A stretch of DNA of 64,000 bases from Artemisia argyi (lineage: Eukaryota; Streptophyta; Magnoliopsida; Asterales; Asteraceae): NCBI GenBank assembly GCA_030686995.1, contig CM060704.1, forward strand, positions 120,878,042 through 120,942,041, in the 5' to 3' direction. The translations under genes and the position numbers were made by a program. Below, piece by piece: positions 1 through 11,107 of the stretch (within the stretch, counting starts at the first letter, position 1; the number at the start of each line of letters is the position of its first letter). The notes beneath the pieces were generated by a model. That model saw only the letters and a program-made list of their open reading frames with translations. It was not told the DNA's origin and did not search any database.

Positions 1-82
1 CTATTTGTGTAAAAACCCTTACAAGAACCTTTCTTGGTGATTTTTCTCTTATAAAATCTTGTAGTTTAAAACAGAGGACGAT

Positions 83-105
83 GATGACGTCACTGTGACG
101 TCATC
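83..105. promoter_or_regulatory. Twin TGACGTCA palindrome (LU1)
   Basis: Two TGACGTCA octamers flanked by GA/TC form a perfect 11 bp inverted repeat around one central base. TGACGTCA is the palindromic bZIP (CRE/C-box type) core. All four long leader-unit copies keep it exactly. Confidence 0.65.
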
Positions 106-745
106 TGTAAACATCAACTGTAACTTGTGCTATATATCGGAAGAAAATAAAGTTTATAGGAAGAAATGAAGTTTAAGAATTGTACCTGTGTTGAGTGAAT
201 GCAGCAGCAGATATAAACCCTAAGCTTGTTTGAAAATGTGTAGAAGGTTTTGGGGTTATGGTGGTGGCATATGATAGTTTTAATACTTTTATACTCTACC
301 TTTTTTTTTTCTTTTTTTTTTTCTTTTTTTTTTTTCCTTTTAACAAAATGTGGTGACAAAGCAAGAAGTGATAGTGTTATAATCATTTTTTATCCGTTTT
401 TGTTTTAGCTTTTTGACAGTTTAATACTTTTAAATTGTTAAATTTTACTGTTTCGTATTTTTCGTTTCATAATTTTATAAGAGTTAAGTACTAATCTAGT
501 ACAAAATCTTTTTTTTTGGTCTCCACCATGGTCACTTTTTGAGTAAATTCCCTAAATGGTCATGCGCATCTACGCAACTCCGCAACCTATCCCAGAACGT
601 GCCACGTGTACATTTTGTGGGGCCCACACCAACAACTATAATTACTCAACCACCGGCTACTCAACCGGCGGCTACTCAAACCAACAGCTGAAATGACCGG
701 TCATCTTTATTAGAAAGATACACATAACATACTTTTTTGATTTTA

Positions 746-754
746 TTTAATTTT
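746..754. repeat. MULE target site TTTAATTTT (left copy)
   Basis: This 9 bp sequence directly precedes the element and equals the duplicated site flanking the complete copy at 29211-29219 and 33028-33036. The right-hand copy here is lost with the rest of the element. Confidence 0.8.
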
Positions 755-1438
755 GGGTAAATTGCAAAAATGGTCCTTAACGTTCCACGAATTTGCAAAA
801 ACGGGACCGAGACAAAAAGTAGCGCAAAAAAGACACTAACGTTCCACATTTTCGCAAAATCGCCACTGAGAGACATTTTCCGTTAATTTTCCCGTTAAGT
901 GCCACGTAGTTGAGGGTAGTATCGTCATTTCACTGTTCATACTTATCTCCCGCCAACTTTCGGGGGACTATTTTTGCAAACAACGTAAACTATGTACATT
1001 TAAAGATGTGTGCTTTTTCAGGGTACAATAAATCCCCAAAACCAACCAAAGATTGTGTAGATATTCAACCGTCAAACCCTAACATAAAAAAAAATCAAAT
1101 CGCAACAACTAAACCCAGCTATGGCGAATAATGATAAGAATGAAAAGGGAAAGGCTTGTTGATGGGGGGGGGGGGCGAGGATTCATCCGAAATGTCGTGG
1201 GGCAAGGTTTTATTAAATGATGAAGTCTTTGAGGTTGTTTTGGATGAATTTGTTTGAAAATGTGGAATAGAACCTTCAACAAACCAAATATGGGTGCTAG
1301 CGGTTGCTCCAATGAGGTAGTTGCAGAGAAAAAAAGGAAGAGGGGAAGGCTGGTTGGGAGTGGCAAGAAGAAGACGGAGGGGAGTCCTATTCCGACTACA
1401 GTCACAGAAAAAAGGAAGAGGGGAAGGCCGGTTGGGAG
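755..1438 (+). mobile_element. Truncated left end of a Mutator-like element (MULE copy 1)
   Basis: The sequence matches the left 0.6-0.7 kb of the complete element at 29220-33027: the long terminal repeat beginning GGGTAAATTGCAAAAATGG, the start of its plus-strand gene, and the first AT-hook repeats (RKRGRPVGS type). It sits at exactly the same place in the leader unit, after TTTAATTTT (746-754), as the complete copy. The two are therefore probably copies of one insertion, duplicated with the surrounding unit. Near 1198 this copy has a TGG codon where the complete copy has TGA, so it preserves the better reading frame there. A G-run near 1165-1175 shifts the frame. The element ends abruptly inside an AT-hook repeat and joins R1 LTR sequence. 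Confidence 0.85.
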
Positions 1439-2726
1439 TGATCGTTCAGCTTAGGAATAGTGTCGCTAGGATTAGAAAGCCTAAATACTAGTTCTAAAGG
1501 TGAGGGATGATTATTTTTTGTGTTTTTATATTTTATGGAAAGCAATTAAAATCTCGGGTTTGAAGGATTTGGGCGGAATTAGTTGCTATTCAACTAACCC
1601 AATACTAAGATGCAATCAAAATAAAATACTAGAAATGAAAATAAACTAAATTATACTAAAGTTGTGAGCAGTAATTGGAGAAAATGTGTTTACTTAGATT
1701 TCACTACTCCTTAGACATCTTTTACACGTTAATTACTTGTTATAATTGCATGGATGACGGATCGTATTCCTTAATACCATTCATGGGGTGGCACACATAA
1801 CTCCCCAATTCTATGAGCTCTTATCTCCTCCTACACCATGCCCAGCACAACTATAGGGATTGTAAACAGTGGCTCATGCATTAAATACAACCAATAAAGA
1901 CCTAGTGCGCGTTGGTTCATGTTTCTTAAGACGTTCAAGCATGTTACCAATTGGAGATCTGCCAGTTTTCTTAAGCCTAACATATAAATCATTCATCCAA
2001 AACAAGTATAAACAAGTAATCAACACATAATCAACATCTAGGTTTCATTAGATCTAAGCAAACACAAGATAGATCTAGCCTAGCATGATGGAATCAAGAC
2101 AAGAACAAGATATAGACAACCAACACATAGACATATTGATTGAATTAAAGGAACACTTATCTTGATTAAACATGCAAGGTATCAAGGGTTTGGAACCCTT
2201 GAAAAACCTGTAAAGTTACACCAAAATCGTACTTAGGGTTTCTCCCAAAACTTCTCTCTTTAAATGTGAAAAATTAGAAAACTATATATAGGAAAAGGGT
2301 TCTGACGGCGTCAAGACAAAACCTGTGATGCCGTCACCTCGCCGCCAAAACCATTCTCGGAGTGCCTTGATCTACATTTGACGCCGTCAAGACAAACTCA
2401 TTTCCAGGCCGTCATGACTTTTACTCTTGACGCCCTACCCTCGTGACGCCGTCAAATCTGTTCTGGGTCGTCATGGACTTTGCTCTTGACGCCGTCAGGA
2501 AATTACTCTTGACGCCGTCACCTACTGTTCCCAGCATGGAAAATTAAGACTTTGGCGTTTTCTTCACTTTTATGCTCCAAAAACGTCTGAATTGCTTCCT
2601 TTTCCAGATTTCACTCCCAATGTACCTAAAATCACAAAAGGAACGATTTGGGGTAATATTTGATCAAATAAAGTTGAATTCGGGCTTAAATGACCCCCTA
2701 AAAACGGATCATTTTTCGTCTCATCA
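1439..2726 (-). repeat. R1 3' LTR, truncated at its outer end
   Basis: It matches 18900-20187 but lacks the last 115-120 bp of the LTR (the part ending ...CCCACGCATCA). Its start (minus strand TGATGAG) is intact at 2726. It holds a minus-strand TATATATAG box (about 2282-2291) and a cluster of TGACGCCGTCA-type palindromes (2302-2525). The truncated end abuts the truncated MULE with about 2 bp of shared sequence. Confidence 0.85.
2302..2525 (-). promoter_or_regulatory. Cluster of TGACG/CGTCA inverted half-sites upstream of the R1 LTR TATA box
   Basis: About ten copies of GACGCCGTCA, GACGGCGTCA or single-arm variants are packed into about 225 bp, many separated by AAGAGTAA-like spacers. The same cluster occurs at 19762-19985 and in both R5 LTRs. 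TGACG is the core bound by plant TGA-class bZIP factors, so an LTR enhancer is plausible, but binding is inferred. Confidence 0.55.
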
Positions 2727-5184
2727 TATACCCTTACACTTGAGATTTGCTTGTCCTCAAGCAAATGCGCTTTTATTCTACTCAAAAGACAAGTTAGGGG
2801 TCATTTAACACTAATATAAAAGTAATTACAACAAATAATCGTTCCACTAAAGACCAATAGACAAGCACGGAGGTTATACACAAGCACCTCACAAATAGTG
2901 TTTAGATACTCACATCTCTCGGGTGTAATAAAGTGTAAATTACAATATGGAAACGAAAGATATCTCTCACTACCTGTCATAGCAAAATAGATTACCATAG
3001 GCTTGGGAAAGGATCAAACCTCCACCACATGACGTAAGCACCTAGGATAAACTATCAAAGAGGTCTTTTAAAGGGTTGTAACGTTAGGTATAGGGATATA
3101 AAATACACGGTTTTGTTGGATAAAAGAAGTTTTACTGGTGGCGAGTTAACAATCTTGGTCAATTACATGTACAATATGGCGTTGCTAAGCCAAGACTCGA
3201 CTCGACTTAAGCTAATAAATGAAAAATAACAAAAACATAAAATAAACATAGAATGAAACGGGATGGTAGTCCGTATGTTTTTTCTCTTTTTCCTTTTTTT
3301 TATTTTTTTTTTATTTTTTTTTATTTTTTTTTTTGCATACTCTTACCCTACCATCGAAAATAATACATCATAGGGGATGAACATTCCCCTTACACTTGAA
3401 TTTTTACATACTTTACATTAAACTAATCTAATGACTCGAATTAAGAAAATTAAAACACTTGGAGCACTTTTAAGATTAACGTACATATGGGGGTAATAAG
3501 TGATGTTCTTCCCCATTACTCCATAAAATAAGTACTTACCCATGAGTCCCAATCGTCCCAAAATAATATGTACAAGGATATGACTCGACTTAGCAACCAT
3601 GTAATCAATTAGAAAGTTAACTTAGGGTTTAACAAATAACAATAATGCGCTAAAAATGAGCGCATACACGGAAGGCTAAGGCGATTTGGTTGTACATTTA
3701 AGTGGGGTGTAACAAATTCTTCCTTTAAGTAAAATGCTTAAAGTTAGAAACGAAAAGATAGGCTAAGAGGGGTGTACTAGGGGTTTCGTGTACTAAAAAT
3801 GAGTACAACGCTAAGGGTGTGGGAAAAATTATTTGACTTAACTAGCCAAGTAATATGACTTAAATGGTCAAGTAATTATAATACGGGTTTAACACAAGGG
3901 TGATCCTAATGCCTCTTATCATGTAGTAAATCCTACCACACGAATGTAGTCTCACTAGCGGTCTCGGGATGCATCACTAATGCAAGTTCTAGAATCTAAA
4001 TGCTACCGGTACACTCATAAGCACTAATAATGAATGCTTTTCCTATCAAATCTAAAGGCGAACCTCACATATTTGGGTGGAAAAGTTTTTTGAATATACG
4101 GTTATGTGCTAGTCATACAATCTCCTATCCATGAGACGCTTGCTATGGCTAAAGTTTCACTCCTAAATGTTGTAAAAAAATTTAAATTTGGCGCTAAAAT
4201 TGCACTAACAAGTATTTCTCATAGTTTTATTACACATCTACCATCAAACAAAACAAACTCAAGCGAAAGTGCATATGTAAGGTATCATATTTTTACCCTC
4301 CCCTTACACTTAAGATGAACATTGTCCCCAATGTTCAAGTAAAGAATGTAAAAGTGAAAAAGTAAAGAGAATGAAATCAAATACTCCCCTGATTCGCTCG
4401 GTATGGATAATAAGGTGGCCAGGTTAAATCTTCCTCCAAGAATAATGAACAATCAAAGCTTCCCTTCCAGAATATAAATCATCTTCTCGTCATACATAAC
4501 CTGTAAAACCTGACAAAATAGACAAGACAACCTCGCGTAAAATCGGCGGCATCCTATATAAGTTTACTAAATCCTAGAAAACAAGATAAGATATAATACT
4601 TGTGGAATTAAGTTTGCAGATCTCCTGGAGATTATAAAACTTAATAATTCACAAAAACCATAAGACTCCGTTAGAAAAACAAAACCGGTAAAATTTCCAG
4701 ATTTTTACACCTGACGCCGTCAAGAGTAAACTCCTGACGCCGTCAGAATTGACCTGCAGAAATTCTTATGTTAAGTTTCCGGAAAATTTCTGGAAAAACT
4801 TGGTCCTACTTCCTGGAAAATCCTGCAAAACTTCATTATGACTCAATACAAGCATTTGACTCTAACAAATACGAATATACATGTTCATTTAATATTCTGG
4901 AGAATCATGATCGGTTTGTTTCTTAAAAACATATTTGGGGTTTCCCCTTACACTTATCTTTTGCAAAAATACTTTTAGGTGGAGTTAAGACTAGGCCAAA
5001 ACAACAAAGTAAAGTATTTCCACTATTTAGTTTAGAAACATGATCTACCAACAATAAAAATTAAGCATGCATACGGAAGCAATTAACAAACAAACAAATA
5101 AAATCACACAAAACATGGGTTGCCTCCCAAGAAGCGCTTTTCTTTATTTACGAGTCTTGTAGCTAGACTCAAGGTCATGGGTTA
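2727..5184 (-). other. R1 internal 3' region without a long reading frame
   Basis: It is homologous in reverse to 58587-61076 of R5 and has no ORF I would call. Features: a T-rich tract (about 3285-3335), two TGACGCCGTCA palindromes (about 4712-4747), a GGGAGGCAACCC motif (minus strand, about 5117-5128) next to AAGCGCTT, and a GAGTC...GACTC inverted repeat (5152-5170) immediately downstream of the ORF end. These last two recur in R4 and R5. Conservation between R1 and R5 without coding capacity suggests a cis function in the element RNA. Confidence 0.7.
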
Positions 5185-6419
5185 CTACGTGACCTCATCA
5201 TTGGTTTCACTCTCTAGGTCGTCTTCTAAACCAGTTTTGTATTCCGGACCTAGTTGTAAGCATTCTTTGTAGAAACCAAGCATCCTATTCTTTACATATT
5301 CTACTCCTATACGTCTATCCTCCTCATTCCTATAATAAGCCGCTTGCTTGTGTTCTTTTTCAAAATTAGAGAGAAGGCGGTGTTGCTCAATCTTGCAAGG
5401 CATTTGATAGGCGACCTCATCATTCTCTTCCTTGAATCTAACTATCCCTAAAGTCGGATCATAACTCATCCTAGTGGCTTCAACAAATGGTTTTCCAAAT
5501 ATTATTTTGCTTAGGCAAGCATCTATCACCGGACGAGTGTCCTCAACTATCATAAAATCGATCTCATAGGTGAGATTTCCTATAATCACATGCAGTCCCT
5601 TCACCCTTCCTGTAAAATTACTTATCAGATTCTTATCGGGCATCATCCTAAAATCAAGTTGCTTCTTCATCACCCAATTGTAATAAGTCCTAGTCATGAT
5701 GTTCACGGGGGACCTAGGGTCGATGTAAGCTTTCCATATATGCATGTGCCCGATATTGCATGGGATGTTAATGTTAGAGGGGTCTCCCATTTTGATAAGG
5801 GGGGTGCCAAGGATATATGGTCTCTCGGGACTATTAAATAAATCTTTATGGTATTCCCGTTCTTCCTTGGTGGGCAACTTATCAAAGTACTTTTCTATAG
5901 GCTCTTCCTCCTCTAATTCCTCTTCCATGTTAACCTCAACTTCCCTACTCTCATCCTTAATCTCGGCTTCTATTCTAACTTCATCCTTGTCACTCTCTTC
6001 TATCTCCTTTTCTATTGGCTTAATGGTGACAACATTGACAAAGTGGACATGTTTGGATGATGAGGGGTCCTTAATTTGGCTTCCACTATTGGTGTCCCTA
6101 GTGTCCTTCCTAGGTGTGATTAACGCTTGGTTGTTGAGGGCTTTCAACAAGTTGTCAATCTTGTTGGTCATCTCCGTTTGTTGTTGGTTGAATTCGGTTT
6201 CGAACCTAGCTATGCGGGCTTCTTGAGATGCCATAAACTTTGACATCAATCCTTCAAGATTGTTGGTACTACCATAGTTGTTAGAAGGATTGTTATTGAA
6301 AGTACGGTTGGATGGTGGACCGTTTGGTTGGTAACGATTAGGCGGATTGGAGGAATTGGGTTGATTTTGTTTCCACCTCAGGTTTGGGTGATTTTTCCAT
6401 GAGGGGTTGTATGAGTCAC
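5185..6419 (-). pseudogene. R1 gag C-terminus and retropepsin-like segment
   Basis: A minus-strand frame of about 411 codons is open from the R2 junction to 5185. The start apparent in the window comes from R2 LTR sequence, so this is the downstream half of a broken protein. Order: Asn/Pro-rich linker with YNPSWKNHPNLRW (typical of Athila-like gag C-termini), a coiled-coil-like stretch near residues 60-95, a highly acidic Glu-rich stretch near 150-185, then a protease-like fold region with YIDPRSPVNIMTR, GRVKGLHVIIGN and LGIVRFKEENDE. The usual Asp-(Thr/Ser)-Gly triad is absent (IDPRS), so activity is unlikely. The upstream half is at 17699-18618, on the other side of R2. Confidence 0.75.
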
Positions 6420-9400
6420 TGATTCGCCTCAAACGGTCAGATAATTATTAGTCAGCCACTTGTGAATGGTCAACTGTAATAGTCAAACAGCTGAGGCAAA
6501 TGCTTCCGTGGAATACAGTGTTTCCCCGGGTCGTAATGTCCCAACGAGGTGTGCGATGTTTTATTAAAAACGAATCTGTGATCAGTGAATGTGAACAGGA
6601 AAGGGTATAAAGTGTGTGTGTGTGATTACACTAGGGTTTTATAACTTAAATAAACTATTTAAAACGATTACGTAAAACCTAGATATCTAAAACGTTTAAA
6701 CGTACACCAAATTAAAATCAGACGAGACTGCGTACTGAGAAAAAGGTGAGTTTTAAGAAAAATAAACTATAGGGGTTAAAATTGAAAATTATATAAACTT
6801 AAACTTAAAAGAAAATTAAATTAAAAAGAAAATTATTTTTTAGATTATTTTATTATTTGTTATTAATTATTTAATTAAAAACTATTTAACTATTTAATTA
6901 AAACTAAATATGATAAATACTACAAATTAAACTAAAAACTTATAAAAATAATTTCTAAAACTTAAAATGAACTTGAAGAAAGTATAAAAAATAAAAATAA
7001 ATATTTTTGTCTTTTTATGAATTTTCTATTAATTAAAAACTATTTATATTAATTATACTAATTAAACTATTTTAAATTACAAATAATACTAAACTAACTT
7101 ATAAAATTATGAGAAAATTTATAAAACTATTTTATAACTTATAAAAGCTATAAAAAATATAAAAACTAGGTGTTATCTTATAAAAATTAATTATGCTATT
7201 TAAAACTTATTTATTAATTAATTACTAATAAAACTATTTTTAAATCTAGTAAATACTAAATTACAAAATAAAAATCTGAGAAAATTATTAAAAATACTTT
7301 AACCTAAAAGGAAATTAATAAAAATATAAAATTAGAAATTACTTAATAAAAATCTAAAAATGAAAATTAAAATTAAATTATATTAAATAGAAACTATCAC
7401 TTATTTTTCTGTTGTCTTTTCTTGATTTTTCTTTTACAAAACTAAATTATACTTAAAAATAAACAACTTTTGTGAAAACAACTATTTTACAACTTATTAA
7501 TAAGCACTGTGGAAGCTTAATGCTACCACAGTTGACTTTTGTTGACTGAAAAGGCAAATAAGCTCAAATGAGCTTATGTGGGACCCACCTTAGTTTATTC
7601 TGATTCTAATAAGTTACTTAAACAAGTTTGAGCTAAATTTGGCAAGTGGGGACCACTGGATAAGCCAAAAAGCGCAAACAAGCACTTGACTTAATATAAT
7701 TCTGAGACAGAATGGGGACAAACTTTGGATGCAAAGCTAAGTGGGGTCCACTGGTCTAGAGGTCAAACAAAAGGTTAACTAAGTATCCCTGGTAGGAGGG
7801 GGGGTTCAAAGATGCTAAGTTTGATGTGTGGGGCCCACTGTGGTGGTCACAAATCACCACCAAAGTGGTGGTGGTGACTGAGTATCTGGTGCACAGGGGA
7901 ACCTTTTTCCCTGCATGTGTTTTTGAGGGTGAGTGGGGCCCAGTACAAAATTGATAAAAATATAAGGATTGTGGAATCTTAAATATGAGCTGGTAGACTA
8001 CAACTAGGAACAAGTTTCAGGTTCTAAAACCTATTCCTAAATTCTAAACAATTCTCCCAAGATTTGATAAAATCTGAGATGTGCAAATTGACTTTTTAGT
8101 GAAACTTTCTAGTTTGACTTATATGAGATTCTAACACTTCTAACTGACTAATTAAGTTGTAATAAGCTATGATAGACCTAAAATAAGCTAAGTCTTAAAG
8201 ATATGAGCTAATGGGTGGGTTTATGAGTCTAATATCCTTGACAGTTAACTGTCAAGGGATTTGGTATTGGATTTTGACTATTAGACCTAAACTTACCCAA
8301 TTTTATGACATGCCTAACTGACTTATACCTAATATGACTTGTTTAAACATAAAATACTAACAAACAAACCCTGGAACATATGGTAACAGGTTTATCCAAA
8401 CACTCCCTAACAAACTGATTATACTATAACTATTAGATTATTAAACTAACTCTACTGATTTTATACTTGCAACAGTTTATTTAATCACTATTAAAGTTAT
8501 TTAAACCAAATAAACTACTAATAATAACAAAAACAATAATATGGAAAATCAAGCTTTGAGACTTACAAAGAGTATATGACTGAGATGATGGAACCAGGAC
8601 CAATATCTATCCTAACAGTCTTCCACAAGACTACTAACCCAGGGACAATCCAAAACACACCTTGCTCAGCTTCTATCTTTCCACAGTGAACTTTTTTATA
8701 TTTTTACTTATTTATTTGATATTTTTCTTATTTTTTTCCTTTAATGAACTAAATAGATAATCAAGGCATTCTAAGACTTAATAAGGCTTTGTCAAAGCTT
8801 ATATAAGCTTAAGAATTTAATAACAACAACAAATAACAACTCTAGAACTTTTTGTGATTTTTGAAATAATAGAAATTTGCATAAACTGAGATCAGAACTG
8901 AAACTTGAAATTAACTTTAATTAAGGATTGTAATACATAAAATTAACTGAGTACAGGCTTTTTTAATTGAAAATACAACTGAAATTAAAGATTACATTAC
9001 CTACGACTACAATAAACCTAAGTTACACTAATACTCTTCAACCACAGCTTCTTTTCTTCTTTATAGATATTTTCTGAGTTTTGTGGGACCCACTTGACCT
9101 TTCCCACCATCTGTGAGCCGTTGATAAGGTCTATCCAATCCCCACCGTTTAAATAAGAAACTTGGCGCCAAAGTTGTCTTTGGCCATTGTAGATAACGTG
9201 GAGCGGTTTTTAAGGGTTTGGAAGGTTGTGTGAGGTGGAGAGATTGCGTGGAGAGGTAGAGGGATGAGGTGGAGATGAAACAGGCAAGGTGGAGGGTGGT
9301 TTTGGTGGTCTGTGTGGTGAGGGTGGTATTGGAAGAGAAGGGCGGTAAAGGGTGGTGGTCAAACAAGGGTTTGACCCAGTTTTTTATTAAGGGTGGACTG

Positions 9401-10144
9401 GGCTGGGTAGTGGGCTAGGAAATAGGATAGTGGGTGGGCTTGGTTTATTATTTGGATTGGGTTTAGATTTGGTTTATGAAAATAATAATAAGGGTCCGTT
9501 TGTATTGTAACTTGGAAAATCACAAGGACCAAATTTGTAATATTCTGAAAGTTTAGGGTCTAAAAATGTGACTTTCCCATATTTATTAAAAGGGCCATAT
9601 TGATCATTCATGAATAGTACAAGGCCACTTTTGATAATTTCCCATTATTTTATATCCGGGGACCTTTTCTGTCAATTCACCAAACTTTAGGGACCAATCA
9701 TGTAAATTCACCAAACTTCACACCAAGGACCATTCCTGCAAAAGATTATTAGTACAAGGACCAAAATTAATTTTCTCAAAGTTTTTACATCCTAGGGACC
9801 ATTTATGTCAATTTCCAAAGTACAGGGACTAAACTTGTAATTTAGTGAAACTTTGCACCAAAGGACTAAATATGTAACTTTATGATTTAAAAGGACCTTT
9901 GATGACTTTTTCAAGTTTTTAGAATAACCAGGGACTAGTTTTGCCAATTTATGAAACTTGAGGGACTGAAACTGCCAATTATGCAAACTTTGTACGTTTT
10001 TCATTTGTTTTTGCATATTTTGCATTTGAAACATATAAAACACACTTCTAAGAAATTTTAAGTATTTTGATGCATATTTGAGTGTTTTTGTATGTTTTGG
10101 CAGCTCAGATTGGTATAAAATGATGAGTATTTAGACACTCATCA
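6420..10144 (-). repeat. R2 3' LTR (full length)
   Basis: It is 3725 bp long, with TG...CA ends on the minus strand, and strongly AT-rich in 6620-7500. The sub-region 9660-9975 holds a degenerate repeat whose GGAC cores alternate at about 30-31 and 36-39 bp. A purine/GT-rich segment (9070-9400) resembles transcribed leader or promoter sequence, but I cannot place the TATA box confidently. Several short ORFs here have no support. Confidence 0.85.
9660..9975. repeat. Degenerate ~68 bp dimeric repeat within the R2 LTR
   Basis: GGAC(C/T) cores, mostly followed by AAA and TGTAAATT-like sequence, start at 9660, 9691, 9727, 9758, 9796, 9826, 9863, 9893, 9932 and 9963. The spacings are 31, 36, 31, 38, 30, 37, 30, 39 and 31. 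The alternation gives a composite period near 68 bp. The same array is present in the other LTR (about 17260-17575). Confidence 0.75.
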
Positions 10145-10825
10145 ATCCCCCACACTAAACTATTGCTAGTCCCTAGCAATCTTTTGAGAAAAACTTAATG
10201 GATTTGAAAAACTCTTTACGAAAAGCCATCACTTCTGGAGTAGCCAGATGTAAGAACTGTGGCACACCTGATAACCATGTGATTTTTAGCAAACCACCAG
10301 CTGTCAACGGATTTGATTTGTCTTTACCAAAAGTCGTTTGCTTCTGGACTAGCCAACTCTTGATGGAATAGTCAACATTTTGGTGAGCTGATTACCAATT
10401 ATGGTTTTTCCACGGCCTTTACCACAAGCCATAATCTTGCGGGCTAGCCAACTCATTATCTTTTGAGGATGATGGGGAGTTGAGGAACCATACAATTTTT
10501 GGCAAATTGCAAGCCATCAACGGGTTTGAGTTATCGTTACCAAGAGCCGTTTGCTCCTGGATTAGCCAATCCTTATGTGGGTTAGACATGGCGGACTGAT
10601 AACCATTTATTGCGTTCTAAGTGAGAAAAAATTTTAAAATTTTGGCTAAAATAGGGGTTCTTGATGGAACATGTGTTTAAATTCGTTAGAATAACGAATC
10701 TCCCCCCACACTTAGAACTTAATATTGTCCTCAATATTAAAAGTACCGGGTGTTAAACCGAACTTAGAACGTAAGAAGGAAATTTTACTAGCCATTATTT
10801 TATGTGTATCCCCGGCAACGGCGCC

Positions 10826-10869
<44 letters not shown>

Positions 10870-11107
10870 AGATATTTACATATATGCATCATGTGGGTTA
10901 GTATCTCCCCCACACTTAGGGTGAAAACCCTAAGTAAATGCTACTGTTTTTATTTACCGAGTCGCTAGCTTGACTCGACCCCGAATTTATTTGTCCATGG
11001 GGAAGTATGATGTGGAAGGAACAATCTCAATCGGACTTTCATTCAAAATATTTGGATAAACATTTGAAGCACGTGAAAGTTCCACACCGATGAGATAAGT
11101 ACCCGGC
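10145..11107 (-). other. R2 3' untranslated region with tandem repeats and a poly-T tract
   Basis: Four degenerate units share a core like TTTACCAAAAGCC...CTAGCCAACTC, starting at 10215, 10323, 10418 and 10536 (spacing 108, 95, 118). A run of about 40 T lies at 10829-10868, directly after CAACGGCGCCGTTT, a primer-site-like fragment. CTTAGGGT/ACCCTAAG form an 8 bp inverted repeat with a 4 nt loop (10915-10934). A GAGTC...GACTC inverted repeat (10959-10976) corresponds to the one in R1, R4 and R5. No ORF is credible. Confidence 0.7.

Larger units (their letters stand above)
1..754 (-). repeat. Leader unit copy LU1 (promoter/5' leader repeat), truncated by window edge
   Basis: Near-identical stretches occur at 23941-24650 and 28471-29219, and inverted at 20700-21425. 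Read on the minus strand it looks like a plant promoter and 5' leader: a TATAAAAG box (286-293), then a short leader with a telo-box-like AGGGTTT, then a splice-donor-like CACAG/GTACAA. A twin TGACGTCA palindrome lies at 83-105, inside the presumed first intron. A long T-rich tract (301-339) sits upstream of the TATA box. No coding sequence is visible. The unit is interrupted at 755 by a Mutator-like element next to the sequence TTTAATTTT. Its role as a promoter is inferred from layout only. Confidence 0.75.

Noticed and set aside
7756..8013. 85-codon frame repeated at 15355-15612 in the R2 LTRs, and the 101-codon frame at 9061-9366 and 16660-16965
   Set aside because: Present twice only because the LTR is present twice; low complexity, no ATG context or domain.
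10829..10868. Long poly-T as the tail of a SINE or LINE
   Set aside because: It lies inside the R2 interior with no adjacent target duplication or Pol III boxes; slippage is simpler.
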